DNA from: Nodosilinea sp. FACHB-141
Lineage (GTDB): Bacteria; Cyanobacteriota; Cyanobacteriia; Phormidesmidales; Phormidesmidaceae
DNA: 64,000 bases
Assembly (NCBI RefSeq): GCF_014696135.1
Contig: NZ_JACJPP010000013.1
Span: 62,001-126,000 of the forward strand
Reading direction: 5' to 3'
The position numbers and the translations under genes are program-made. The notes beneath the pieces were generated by a model. It ran no database searches and had not been told where the DNA came from. It saw only the letters and a list, made by a program, of their open reading frames with translations. Positions 25,314 through 34,427 of the stretch are shown here, piece by piece; the first letter of the stretch is position 1, and the number at the start of each line of letters is the position of its first letter.

Positions 25314-26471
25314 ATGGCTACCATACGTCTAATTGTGGTCTTGCTGGTTTTGGGGGCAGTGCTGCTGCTTGGGGTGCAAAACTTGGCCCCGGCTCTACCC
25401 CTGGTCTTTTTTGGCGGCACAACCCAGGCTTTGCCCCTTGGCATTTGGCTAACCGGGGCCGTGGGTCTAGGGGCGTTAACCACTCTGGCATTGACCGCCC
25501 TGCTAGGGTCGATTGGCCCTAGCGGTGGCAATCGCTCCACAGCCTACAAATATCGGCCTCAGTCCTTCTACGAACCCACCAGTTCACCTTCTGGGACGGC
25601 CTCGACGGGCCAGACCGGACGCAACTACACCACACCAGGATCGAGGAGTGGCGGAGCGGGGCGATCGCCTGCCTCCCCAGGCACCAGCAGCAATAATCCC
25701 GCTGACGATGACCCCAGCTGGCGAGCCTGGACAAATTTGAAATCGCCCGCCCAGTGGAGCGATTGGGAATCGCTTAGCCAAGCCCCTAAACCCGAGACCA
25801 TCCCGTCATCCTCCCCAGCTTCAGGGATAGTCGATAGCGTCACTACATGGTTCAGCAGCAGCAAACAACAGGCCAAGCAGCAGCAGCGGGTCAACGAGTC
25901 GCTGCGGGAGCTCGACACCGACTGGGACGAGCTAGAAAATCGCCCCTACCGAGCATCTGGCGTTAGCCCCGTAGAAGACCACCTGGATGACATCACCCAG
26001 GGCTGGGAATCTACTAGCGATCGCGGCCTCGACCCCAATCGTAATTTTGAAGCCTCCCAGGCCCCGCGCCGATTGTATCGAGACGGATCGCTGTACTCCT
26101 ACAGCTATCGCGACGAAAACGACCCGGCCCCCCAGAGTGGCCAGGTTGACAACATCTACGCCCCCCCTGATGACGTCATCTACGGCAATGACCCAGACCC
26201 TCGGTATGTTGACACTGCCTACGCCAGAGGCTCGGTATATGCCGCCGACAACAGTGCCTACAACAGAGATGAGGAAGAAGGTGACGACCTAGGTGAACCC
26301 GAAATCGCTGAAGATGGCGTCGTCGATGCCGACTATCGAGTGATTGTGCCTCCCTACACCGCCGCCGAAGCCACCACAACCACCACAACCTGGACCGATC
26401 GCAGCGAATCTACCCCCACCCGCCCGCCCAACGACGAATGGGACGACACCGACGAGGCCCTCACCCCCTAA
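25314..26471 (+). CDS. LapA-domain membrane protein with long disordered tail
   Basis: A 385-residue protein. Residues 1-70 hold two hydrophobic helices (IRLIVVLLVLGAVLLLGVQN and LPLGIWLTGAVGLGALTTLA) with the pattern of LapA (DUF1049) proteins. The rest is low-complexity, rich in Ser, Pro, Asp and Tyr, with acidic DDxY-like patches and a Thr run (AEATTTTTTWTDR) near the end. It would be a membrane-anchored protein with a large disordered cytoplasmic part. The role is unknown; similar proteins are found in many cyanobacteria. Confidence 0.7.
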   Translation: MATIRLIVVLLVLGAVLLLGVQNLAPALPLVFFGGTTQALPLGIWLTGAVGLGALTTLALTALLGSIGPSGGNRSTAYKYRPQSFYEPTSSPSGTASTGQTGRNYTTPGSRSGGAGRSPASPGTSSNNPADDDPSWRAWTNLKSPAQWSDWESLSQAPKPETIPSSSPASGIVDSVTTWFSSSKQQAKQQQRVNESLRELDTDWDELENRPYRASGVSPVEDHLDDITQGWESTSDRGLDPNRNFEASQAPRRLYRDGSLYSYSYRDENDPAPQSGQVDNIYAPPDDVIYGNDPDPRYVDTAYARGSVYAADNSAYNRDEEEGDDLGEPEIAEDGVVDADYRVIVPPYTAAEATTTTTTWTDRSESTPTRPPNDEWDDTDEALTP

Positions 26472-26476
26472 CTCTC

Positions 26477-26540
26477 CTACCTTCCTCATCCCCTCATCTT
26501 CCCCACCCCCTACCCGCCCACTCCCTCACCCCTTCCCTCC
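26477..26540. repeat. C-rich intergenic repeat
   Basis: A pyrimidine-rich stretch (CTTCCTCATCCCCTCATC and similar words) ending at the ATG of aroK. It is the reverse-complement counterpart of the G-rich stretch at 8366-8428. It leaves no ordinary ribosome binding site for aroK. Confidence 0.5.
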
Positions 26541-27116
26541 ATGACCCTGACCGATCGCCTCAACGGCATTAACCTCTACCTCATCGGCATGATGGGCGCT
26601 GGCAAAAGCAGCACGGGCGCGGCCCTAGCCCAAACGCTCGGCTACCAGTTTTTTGATACCGATGCCGTAGTAGTAGAAGCAGCGGGGCAGTCCATTCCCG
26701 ACCTCTTTGCCAGCCAGGGAGAAACCGCCTTTCGTCAGCTTGAAACCGAGGTACTGGCCGAGCTTTCGGCCTACCGGCGTCTGGTGATCGCCACAGGCGG
26801 CGGTATTGTCACCCAGCAGAAAAACTGGAGCTATCTGCACCACGGCATTGTGGTGTGGCTGGATGTGCCAACCGCGGTGCTGCAAGGGCGCCTGGCAGGG
26901 GAGACGGGCCGGCCATTGTTGCAGGGGCAGGATTGGGAAACTCAGCTGACCACCCTTTTAGCGCAGCGGCAGCACCTCTACGCCCAGGCCGATGTGCAGG
27001 TGACAGTGGGGGCTGGGGAAGCGGTGGAGGCGATCGCCGCCCGCATTCTCGATCTGGTTGCCGAAAGAATTCGTTCTGAGGCTAATTCTGGTACCGATTC
27101 TGCCGTGCTCAATTGA
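26541..27116 (+). CDS. aroK: shikimate kinase
   Basis: A 191-residue P-loop kinase. Walker A is GMMGAGKSS (16-24), the shikimate-binding region follows (FFDTDAVVVEAAGQSIPDLF, with the metal-binding Asp of the DTD motif), and VIATGGGIV is the conserved GGG segment. It phosphorylates shikimate in the aromatic pathway, two steps ahead of chorismate. It lies in a + strand run of ubiX, the LapA-like gene, aroK and argB with short gaps. Confidence 0.94.
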   Translation: MTLTDRLNGINLYLIGMMGAGKSSTGAALAQTLGYQFFDTDAVVVEAAGQSIPDLFASQGETAFRQLETEVLAELSAYRRLVIATGGGIVTQQKNWSYLHHGIVVWLDVPTAVLQGRLAGETGRPLLQGQDWETQLTTLLAQRQHLYAQADVQVTVGAGEAVEAIAARILDLVAERIRSEANSGTDSAVLN

Positions 27117-27161
27117 TACACTACTGGCAGCTTAATTTCCGCCAACCCTATCGGTAGCGCC

Positions 27162-28067
27162 ATGGTTCAGTCTCCTTCTTCACAAACGGACAGCATCCAC
27201 GAGGCCGAGGCCGCCCGAGTTCGTATTCTCAGCGAGGCGTTGCCCTACATTCAGCAGTTTCGGGGTCGCACAGTGGTAGTGAAGTACGGCGGCGCGGCGA
27301 TGAAAGACGGCAGCCTGAAAGCGGGCGTAATTCGCGACATTGTGTTTATGTCCTGCGTGGGCATTCGCCCAGTGGTGGTGCACGGCGGCGGCCCCGAAAT
27401 CAACATTTGGCTGGGCAAGCTGGGCATTGAGCCCCAGTTCAAAGACGGCCTGCGGGTCACCGACGCCCCTACGATGGACGTGGTGGAAATGGTGCTGGTG
27501 GGCCGGGTCAACAAGGAGCTGGTGTCGCTGATCAACCAGGAGGGGGGCAAGGCCGTAGGCCTCTGCGGCAAAGACGGCAGCCTGATCACCGCTCGGCCCC
27601 AGGGCTCGGCTGATGTGGGTTTTGTCGGCGAGGTGAGCAACATTAACTCGGGCATTATCAAAACGCTGGTGGAGGCGGGCTACATTCCCATCGTGTCGAG
27701 CGTGGCCAGCGACGAAACGGGCCAGGCCTACAATATCAACGCCGACACCGTAGCGGGGGAAATTGCCGCCGCTCTGGGGGCCGAAAAGCTGATTTTGCTC
27801 ACCGACACCAAAGGCATTTTAGAGGACTACCACGACCCCTCCACCCTGCTGCCCAAGCTCGATATTCAGCAGGCGCGGCAGCTGATTGAAAGCGGGGTGG
27901 TGTCGGGGGGGATGATTCCGAAGGTGAACTGCTGCGTGCGATCGCTCGCCCAGGGGGTCGGTGCCGCCCACATTCTCGATGGCCGCGTGCCCCACGCCCT
28001 GCTGCTGGAGATCTTTAGCGATCTGGGCATTGGCTCGATGATTGTAGCTTCAGAGTTCCGGGGGTAG
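27162..28067 (+). CDS. argB: acetylglutamate kinase
   Basis: A 301-residue amino-acid kinase. [20 protein letters not shown] carries the catalytic Lys, [10 protein letters not shown] the glycine-rich phosphate site, and [12 protein letters not shown] the adenosine-side motif. It catalyses the second step of arginine synthesis. Cyanobacterial ArgB is of the arginine-inhibited hexameric type and is relieved by the PII protein; the long N-terminal helix ([20 protein letters not shown]) of that type is present. Its arginine pathway partner argJ lies at 55485 in the same window. Confidence 0.96.
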   Translation: MVQSPSSQTDSIHEAEAARVRILSEALPYIQQFRGRTVVVKYGGAAMKDGSLKAGVIRDIVFMSCVGIRPVVVHGGGPEINIWLGKLGIEPQFKDGLRVTDAPTMDVVEMVLVGRVNKELVSLINQEGGKAVGLCGKDGSLITARPQGSADVGFVGEVSNINSGIIKTLVEAGYIPIVSSVASDETGQAYNINADTVAGEIAAALGAEKLILLTDTKGILEDYHDPSTLLPKLDIQQARQLIESGVVSGGMIPKVNCCVRSLAQGVGAAHILDGRVPHALLLEIFSDLGIGSMIVASEFRG

Positions 28068-28200
28068 AGGGAGATTATTGCTCGAGAGAGTAATTTCTGA
28101 TCTCAGCTTTTAAGCGATCCCTGAACGTCAGGCACCTTTGAGTCTTCTGAATCGGTTTAAAGGTTCAAGTTGAGCCTTGTACAGGGGCACTTTGCAAACA

Positions 28201-29042
28201 ATGAGAGTTCTAGTCACCGGTAGTCGTGGATTAGTTGGCTCGCAGGTTGTATCAGATCTAACGAGTCTTGACTATGAGGTCGTGGAGTACGATCTGGCCC
28301 AGGGTCAAGACATCCTCGATCCTGATTCACTGTTTCATTCAGCCAAAGAATGCGACGCCATTATTCACGCAGCAGCTCTGCTTGGGCTTCCTGAGCAAAG
28401 TGATACCGACATTATGGCGGTGAATCTACAGGGAACTTGGAATGTTTTGTCTGTAGCGAAAAAACTAAGCATCCCAAGAGTTGTCTTTTTGAGTAGCGTT
28501 GATGCATTGGGAGTTTTCAAGGGTGAGCGATCGCCAGACTACTTGCCTCTTGATGATTCTCATCCCTGCTATGCAGCCACACCCTATGCGATATCCAAGT
28601 ATCTTGCAGAAGTGATGTGTCGTCAGTTCTCTGCATCTACCGATGTTTCAGTTGTCTGTTTTCGACCACCCGGCGTGTGGACGGAGGAAACATATAGCTG
28701 GATTCAATTAGAACGGGCAAAACATGCTCAGTTTGAATGGCACCCTTTTTGGAGTACGGCGCATTTATTGATGTTCGCGATCTATCGCAGGCCTGCATTT
28801 GCGCACTAACGTGCAATATTGATCGGTTCACATGTCTATTGGTTTCTTCTGCCGACGTTACCACCTCAGGCAGGACAAGCCGTCAGCTTGTAGAATTCGT
28901 ACTGCCAGATGTTGAATGGCGAGGCGGGATTGATTATGAAACAGCCCCTTTTCGTTCACTGTTAGACATTGAAAATGCCAAGCGTATCCTTGGGTGGACA
29001 CCAAAATACTTGTGGCAATCCTACGTCGAAAGGTGTGGCTAA
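28201..29042 (+). pseudogene. NAD-dependent epimerase/dehydratase with frameshift
   Basis: The first part starts MRVLVTGSRGLVGSQVVSDL, the Rossmann Gly motif of extended SDR sugar epimerases, and has the catalytic YAISKYLAEV (YxxxK). At the CCCTTTTT run (28743-28750) the frame breaks. The proper continuation EYGAFIDVRDLSQACICAL and RILGWTPKY follows in the next frame until 29042. One missing base explains the split. Codon use and base composition are more AT-rich than neighbouring genes, which suggests transfer. It is either a recent pseudogene or an indel in the sequence. The expected product would act on a nucleotide sugar. Confidence 0.75.
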
Positions 29043-29191
29043 TAACGGTGAGGATGCGTTGTTGACAACTTCAACGCATCCCAATATTTAAGAAGCCTAG
29101 TGACACTCTGCAACGGCAACAACCTCGCCCAGTCTGTTGAGGCGAAAACCTTTGTGTATCTAGACCCTTTCCATCCTTCTGCTTTGTAGCT

Positions 29192-29818
29192 CTAGGCAAT
29201 CACCTCTAAAAAGCTGGGGCGATGACTGACCTCAGCCCACCAAGAGTTCAGCTTGGGGATTTGGCCGGTGACGGCGGCAAATTCTGGCGTCTTAGACAGA
29301 TACAGCATCACCGGCATCAGATAGAAGTCGGCCAGAGTAATAGTGGGGCCGAGCAGGTAAGGGCTACAGGAGGCGATCGCCTCAATTGCCTCCAGTGCAG
29401 TCTTCGCCTTAGGGGTAGCTTCGGCCACAGCAGCCTCGTCGGGTTGCCCGCCTTGACTGGGCACAATCAGTCGCTGAATGGTGATTGTGCTAATGGCCGG
29501 GGTGTAGAGATAGCTATCGACGATTCCCATGATCTGGCGCATGCGGGCCTGGCCCATGGGGTCGGCGGGGGTAAAGGTGCGATTGCCCACCACCGTGTCA
29601 AGATATTCCACAATGGCGCAGGTTTCGTAGAGCGCTTCCCCATCTACCTCCAGGGTGGGCACCTTCCCAAAGGGATGCTTGGCTAGGTATTCAGGGTCGC
29701 GATCGCTAAAGATATCAACCTCTTTGAAATCGTACGGCGTGTTGGTCTCCGCTAAAATTATGCGGACGGTGCGCACGTAGGTGCTGATGGTCGGTCCGTA
29801 GAGCGTATATTGGGTCAT
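29192..29818 (-). CDS. glutathione S-transferase family protein
   Basis: A 208-residue protein. The N-terminal thioredoxin-like domain begins MTQYTLYGPTISTYVRTVRI and has the cis-Pro segment KVPTLEVDGEALYETCAIVE, in which the ETC/S pair contacts the glutathione gamma-glutamyl group. An all-helical C-terminal domain follows. The active Ser/Thr region (PTISTYVR) fits the theta/beta-like bacterial class. The substrate is unknown. Flanks have no obvious partner. Confidence 0.9.
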   Translation of the reverse strand: MTQYTLYGPTISTYVRTVRIILAETNTPYDFKEVDIFSDRDPEYLAKHPFGKVPTLEVDGEALYETCAIVEYLDTVVGNRTFTPADPMGQARMRQIMGIVDSYLYTPAISTITIQRLIVPSQGGQPDEAAVAEATPKAKTALEAIEAIASCSPYLLGPTITLADFYLMPVMLYLSKTPEFAAVTGQIPKLNSWWAEVSHRPSFLEVIA

Positions 29819-30092
29819 CTCGGTTAGAAGGTAAGTTTCAGTGCCACAAGCGGCTTCTTCAAGCTACCGCGAGATATCGTCCTATGCCGGTATTGCAGCT
29901 TCTTGCCCCTAATACCGTCATCTGCAGTGGCGCAGCTCGCCCTAGCGCAGGCAATCTTGCTATGTTGTGATCGTGACTTTTCAAAGGCTAACCCTCAGGG
30001 TGCTTAAGGCCACTATTAGCAAAGTTCAATCTCAGGTGGAACCATTCCATGTCTCGCCAGCTGAAGCCTTCGATTCGCCCAAGGCCGAACCA

Positions 30093-30845
30093 TCAGCAAA
30101 AGAAATCGGCGTAGGAGGCGATCGCCCCGCTGGGTTCTGGTCCCTGGCCGTAGGCCCGCTGAATGTTGTCAAAGGTCATCACCGCTTGAGGGGTGTCATC
30201 GGCTAGCAGGCAGCGGTTGAGCAGCAGCAGGCGATCGTAGCGGTGTAGGGCGTCGCCCCACTCGTGGCTGCACACCACCAAGGTTTTGCCCTCGGCTTGG
30301 AGTTCGGCAAAGATCGTCAGCATTAGAGCTTCGGTCTTTTTATCAATGCCGGTGAAGGGTTCATCGAGCAGCAGCAGATCGGCATCCTGGGCCAGAGCGC
30401 GGGCGAGGAACACGCGCTGCTGCTGGCCACCAGAGAGCTGACCGATGGGGCGATCGCACAAATGCAGCATATCCACCCTTTCTAAAGCCACCGTGACCCG
30501 CTGCTTCGCCCGCTGACTGGGCCGCCGAAACCATCCCGCCAGAGCTGATTGGGCCATCATCGCCACCTGCCCGGCCGTGATCGGGTAATCCCAGTCGATG
30601 CGCGATCGCTGGGGCACATAGGCCACCGACCGCCGCCGTCGCCGCAGCGGTGCGCCCTGAAAGAGCACCTGCCCCCGACAGGGCACCAGCCCCAACAGCG
30701 CTTGAATTAGGGTGCTTTTGCCCGCGCCGTTAGGGCCGATCAATCCCACCAGTTCTCCCGTCCCTAGGGAGAGAGAAACGTTCTCTAGGGCCGGCATTCC
30801 CCGGTAGTTGACAGACAGGTTTTGAACCTCTAGCATGGCACCCAT
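30093..30845 (-). CDS. znuC: metal ABC transporter ATPase, ZnuC/MntB-like
   Basis: A 250-residue ATPase. Walker A is GPNGAGKST, the Q-loop is VAYVPQRSRIDWDYPITAGQ (typical of the metal-uptake group), the signature is LSGGQQQR and Walker B DADLLLLDEPFTG. It pairs with the divergent binding-protein gene at 30908, with a Zur-like box between them, so it likely energises zinc uptake. The membrane partner (ZnuB) is not here; the next gene is a glutathione transferase. ATG at 30834-30836 is an alternative start. Mn or Zn cannot be separated by the ATPase alone; the box favours Zn. Confidence 0.85.
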   Translation of the reverse strand: MGAMLEVQNLSVNYRGMPALENVSLSLGTGELVGLIGPNGAGKSTLIQALLGLVPCRGQVLFQGAPLRRRRRSVAYVPQRSRIDWDYPITAGQVAMMAQSALAGWFRRPSQRAKQRVTVALERVDMLHLCDRPIGQLSGGQQQRVFLARALAQDADLLLLDEPFTGIDKKTEALMLTIFAELQAEGKTLVVCSHEWGDALHRYDRLLLLNRCLLADDTPQAVMTFDNIQRAYGQGPEPSGAIASYADFFC

Positions 30846-30849
30846 GAAA

Positions 30850-30864
30850 TGATAACCATTATCA
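30850..30864. promoter_or_regulatory. Zur-like operator
   Basis: TGATAACCATTATCA is a 7-1-7 inverted repeat with one mismatch, close to the Zur consensus of cyanobacteria. It lies between the divergent metal ATPase (5 bases before its start) and znuA (44 bases before its start), so one operator could silence both when zinc is plentiful. A second AT-rich half-site (ACTATCATATTA) follows directly. Confidence 0.75.
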
Positions 30865-30907
30865 CTATCATATTAAAGCAGTTATCTGTTTCTGGGAGAA
30901 GTAGGCC

Positions 30908-32014
30908 ATGTTTTTACACCGGGTTAACCCGCTAGCGCCTCTACCTCTAATAGTGAAGCGGTGGGGCAGCGCGATCGCCCTGACAGTAGGGCTAGTCGGG
31001 TGCAGCGGCAACAGCGGCCCGGTGGCAGAATCCGGAGCCGAAGCCCCGGTGGCAGCGGACAGTCCAGTGGTCGTCGCCACGACCAGCGTGCTCTGCGACC
31101 TCACCCAGCAGATCGCCGAAACCACCGTCGCCCTCACCTGCTTGCTCGACCCCGGCACCGACCCCCACACTTACCAAGTCAAACCCTCCGATCGCCAGGC
31201 TATAGAGGAGGCTGACCTGATTTTCTACGACGGCTACGGCTCAGCCCCCACCCTAATCGAGATGGTGGAAGGCAGCACCACTGAGGCACCGCGAGTGGCG
31301 GTGTACGAACAAGCGGTACCGAAGCCTCTGATGAGCGCTCACGACCACGAAACCGACCACGCTGAAACCGATGATCATAACCACGAACCTAGCGCTGAGG
31401 CAGCCCAGGAGCGTAGCGATGAGTCTGCCAACTACACCGACGAGCCAGATCTAGCGCCCGATCCGCACATCTGGCACAGTGCTACCCACAACGCCGCCAT
31501 GGCATCGGTGATTGCCGATCGCCTAGCTGAAACGAACCCTGACCAAGCCGATCTCTACGCTGAGAACGCCAGCCGCCTAGTCTCACAGTTCGAAGAAATC
31601 GATCGCTGGATTCAAATGCAGGTGGCTACCGTACCCGCTGACCAGCGCCAACTAGTAACAACCCACGATTCCTTTGGCTACTTTGCCGATGCCTACGGAT
31701 TTGAGGTCAAAGGGGCGCTCAGCGGCCTCAGCACCGACCAAAAGCCGACACCCGGTGCGCTGACGGCACTAGTGGAACAGGTCAAGGCTGCCCAGGTACC
31801 CGCCATTTTCGCCGAAACCACCACCAACCCCCAGCTAATTGAAACCGTCGCTAAGGATGCGGGCGTTACCGTAGCGGATCAGCCTCTCTTTGTGGAAGGG
31901 CCAGGTGGTCCCGGCAGTGCCGCCGAAACTATGCAGGATGTGCTGGTGGTGAATACCTGTGTGGTGGTCGAGGCGCTGGGGGGAAGCTGCGATCGTGACA
32001 GTGCGCCGCTTTAA
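30908..32014 (+). CDS. znuA: zinc ABC transporter substrate-binding protein
   Basis: A 368-residue cluster A-I binding protein. A hydrophobic signal (about residues 18-32, IALTVGLVGCSG) contains a lipobox-like LVGC, so it is probably a lipoprotein. The central part carries a His/Asp-rich charged loop (about 138-160: HDHETDHAE, DDHNHEPS) that is typical of zinc binders; DPHIWHSAT supplies a metal-binding His. Later HDSFGYFADAYGFEV supplies another. The start is ATG 30908. It is divergent from the ATPase gene and shares the Zur-like operator. Confidence 0.92.
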   Translation: MFLHRVNPLAPLPLIVKRWGSAIALTVGLVGCSGNSGPVAESGAEAPVAADSPVVVATTSVLCDLTQQIAETTVALTCLLDPGTDPHTYQVKPSDRQAIEEADLIFYDGYGSAPTLIEMVEGSTTEAPRVAVYEQAVPKPLMSAHDHETDHAETDDHNHEPSAEAAQERSDESANYTDEPDLAPDPHIWHSATHNAAMASVIADRLAETNPDQADLYAENASRLVSQFEEIDRWIQMQVATVPADQRQLVTTHDSFGYFADAYGFEVKGALSGLSTDQKPTPGALTALVEQVKAAQVPAIFAETTTNPQLIETVAKDAGVTVADQPLFVEGPGGPGSAAETMQDVLVVNTCVVVEALGGSCDRDSAPL

Positions 32015-32022
32015 AGGGAATA

Positions 32023-32085
32023 AGGTGCAAGGCATAGGGTTTAAGGGAAGACCTTGGATCCTGTACCTTATACCCTCAACCCTTC
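32023..32085. repeat. short dispersed intergenic repeat
   Basis: AAGGTGCAAGGCATAGGGTT followed by CCTTGGATCCTGTACCTTAT, imperfectly palindromic. It lies between the converging znuA and debranching-enzyme genes and is related to copies at 21541, 28153, 53005 and 58610. Confidence 0.45.
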
Positions 32086-32087
32086 TC

Positions 32088-34262
32088 CTACTCCTTCATC
32101 AACGGCCTGAGTAAAGCGCTCACCCGCAACACCTCGGCCACTGACCAGGCTTGGGCAAACGTGCCGCGCGGCTCCATAGGGGCGTCGCCGTCAAAAATTT
32201 CGCTGATGCTGCCCAGGCAGCCCCCGCCGTGCAGATGGTGAATCAGCGGGTCGAGAAAGCTGTGGGCCAGATCGGCATCTTGGTAGACCCGCCAGTGGGC
32301 CTGCACAAAGGGACCAATCAGCCAGCTCCAGACAGTGCCCTGGTGGTAGGCTCCGTCGCGCTTCACCAGGTCGCCGCCGTAGTGGCCACGATAGTCAGGA
32401 TGGGCCGGATCGAGCGATCGCAACCCGTGGGAGGTCAGCAGTCGCTGGGCCACCACATTCATCACCGCCCGCTGCTGCTCAGTACTCAGGCAGGGTTCTC
32501 CCAGGGTGGCATCGGGGAGGGAGACGGCAAAAATTTGGTTGGGCCGCAGGGCCGCATCTGCGCCGTCAGGGCCATCCAGCAGATCGTAGCAGTAGCCCAA
32601 ATCGTCGCTCCAAAAGCGCTGAAACCCTTGGCGGGTTTGGGAAGCTAACTCCTGAAACAGGCCGACGGGCTGGCCCAAAATTCCGGCAAAATCTGCCATT
32701 ACCAGCAGGGCGTTGTACCACAGGGCGTTGACCTCCACCGGCTTGCCAATGCGAGGGGTGACTACCCAGTCGCCCACTTTGGCATCCATCCAGGTGAGCT
32801 GCACCCCCGGCTCTCCGGCAGAGAGCAGCCCATCAGTAGCATCGACCTGAATACCATGGCGGGTGCCTTTGCAGTGCCAGGTAATCACCTCCTGCAGCTG
32901 AGGAAAGAGTTCTTCGATTAGCGCCGTGTCAGCGGTGGCCTGGTGGTAGGCGCGCAGGGCCTCAAAATACCAGAGGGTGGCGTCTACGGTGTTGTAGTGG
33001 GGAGCTTGGCCATTCTCAGGAAAGGCGTTGGGCAGCATGCCCCGATCGAGAAAGCGGGCAAAGGTTTGCAAAATCAGCCGGGCCAGGGCAGGGCGTCCGG
33101 TGGTTAGGGTCAACCCAGACAGGGCGATCATGGTGTCGCGGCCCCAGTCGCCAAACCAGGGGTAGCCCGCAATTACGGTTTTGCCTGGGCTGGCAAAGGT
33201 GAGGTCAGACCATTCTGCCGCCTCATCTGCTGGTTGGGAAGCAGTGGGGATCTCCTGTTTCACCTCATCCTGCAGACTGGCGACAGGCGCAAAGTTCCCC
33301 AATGGGAGGGGGGTAGGGGTGCCTTCGAAATCCCTGGCCCCAGTGGAGTCGTTAGCTTCAAGCGCTGTAATGGGACGGCTGACAATAAACTGATCAGCAG
33401 CCAAGACTAGCTGGCTTACCCAGGCGGGCGGCGAGTCGTCGGGTTGAGCCGTCTTGCCCTGGGTCGTCAAATGTTGCTCGTGGGCCAGGCGGCGGAGTAG
33501 GGCACTTTGCCCCGAGCGATCGGCATCAGCCTCAGTGGTGGCCACTAGGGTAAACGACTGACCCTGGCCCAGAGTGGGGGCAAAGGTGGCCGCGTGCAGG
33601 TGGTCGTCGTAGGGGTGAATGCCCCGGTAGGTTTCTACGGCGAGGCTGTAGCCATTGTTCCAGGTGTGGGCGGGTATAGCTGGAGCGGTTTCGCTGAGCA
33701 AATAGAAGGGCTCAACGTTTCCTTTCGCCTGAATGCGTAGGCCCTGGGGACAGTCGGCGATCGCCATTTGCCAACCCTTGCCCTGGGTGCTGTGGTGGTG
33801 ATGGCGGTGGTTGACCAGCACCTTTAGGGTGAGGTCCACGGGGGCGCTGGCGCGACTGACGGTGTAGCGCACGTAGGTAGTGTTGGCCCCCGGCTCCATC
33901 CAAACGCGCTTTTCGAGGCGGGCATCGGCGATCGCATAGACCCAGATTGGGATGGTGCCCTCCAGCCGAAACGATTCTAGGTATAGAAAACCCTCGGGTT
34001 GCAGCGTGCCATCGGTCCAACGATCGCAGTACAGCGCGTGGGACTGGCCTAAATAAGTCGCAGTTTCATCGACCTTAGTCACCAGCAAGGTGCGCTCCAG
34101 CGGCGGCTTGAGCGCTGCCACCAGCAGCCCGTGGTAGTGACGCGTCAGCACCCCGGCCACCGTGCCAGAGCCGTAGCCACCGACACCGTTAGTGACCAAC
34201 CATTCCTGCTGGGTAGCGATCGCCGCATTACCGCACAGGTGACGCCCCAAGGAAATAGTCAT
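32088..34262 (-). CDS. glycogen debranching enzyme, archaeal/GDE type
   Basis: A 724-residue protein. The N-terminal beta-rich domain (EWLVTNGVGGYGSGTVAGVL) and the C-terminal (alpha/alpha)6 barrel are those of the archaeal-type amylo-alpha-1,6-glucosidase family (GH133). The catalytic barrel includes GDWGRDTMIAL and DATLWYFEALRAYHQATAD, and a late block HQGTVWSWLIGPFVQAHWRV. It should cleave alpha-1,6 branches of glycogen. An internal insert (about 275-345) is low in conservation. It is different from the bacterial GlgX type. It stands alone on the minus strand. Confidence 0.9.
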   Translation of the reverse strand: MTISLGRHLCGNAAIATQQEWLVTNGVGGYGSGTVAGVLTRHYHGLLVAALKPPLERTLLVTKVDETATYLGQSHALYCDRWTDGTLQPEGFLYLESFRLEGTIPIWVYAIADARLEKRVWMEPGANTTYVRYTVSRASAPVDLTLKVLVNHRHHHHSTQGKGWQMAIADCPQGLRIQAKGNVEPFYLLSETAPAIPAHTWNNGYSLAVETYRGIHPYDDHLHAATFAPTLGQGQSFTLVATTEADADRSGQSALLRRLAHEQHLTTQGKTAQPDDSPPAWVSQLVLAADQFIVSRPITALEANDSTGARDFEGTPTPLPLGNFAPVASLQDEVKQEIPTASQPADEAAEWSDLTFASPGKTVIAGYPWFGDWGRDTMIALSGLTLTTGRPALARLILQTFARFLDRGMLPNAFPENGQAPHYNTVDATLWYFEALRAYHQATADTALIEELFPQLQEVITWHCKGTRHGIQVDATDGLLSAGEPGVQLTWMDAKVGDWVVTPRIGKPVEVNALWYNALLVMADFAGILGQPVGLFQELASQTRQGFQRFWSDDLGYCYDLLDGPDGADAALRPNQIFAVSLPDATLGEPCLSTEQQRAVMNVVAQRLLTSHGLRSLDPAHPDYRGHYGGDLVKRDGAYHQGTVWSWLIGPFVQAHWRVYQDADLAHSFLDPLIHHLHGGGCLGSISEIFDGDAPMEPRGTFAQAWSVAEVLRVSALLRPLMKE

Positions 34263-34427
34263 ACGTTATCCACCCATGTTTTGCCAGCGAGGATATTTAC
34301 TCGCCGCTACTATAGCCAAACTGCGGCAAGTCGCACTGCTACCTAAAGGGCGATTACGTCATCCACTGCAAAGCTTTACAGAGATTTCTTCGAATTCTTT
34401 GAACCCAGCCACCTATCCATCCACTCC

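Noticed and set aside
29967-30206. 79-residue + frame overlapping the 3' end of the metal ATPase gene
   Set aside because: No ribosome binding site and no recognised motif; half of it is antisense to a conserved gene.
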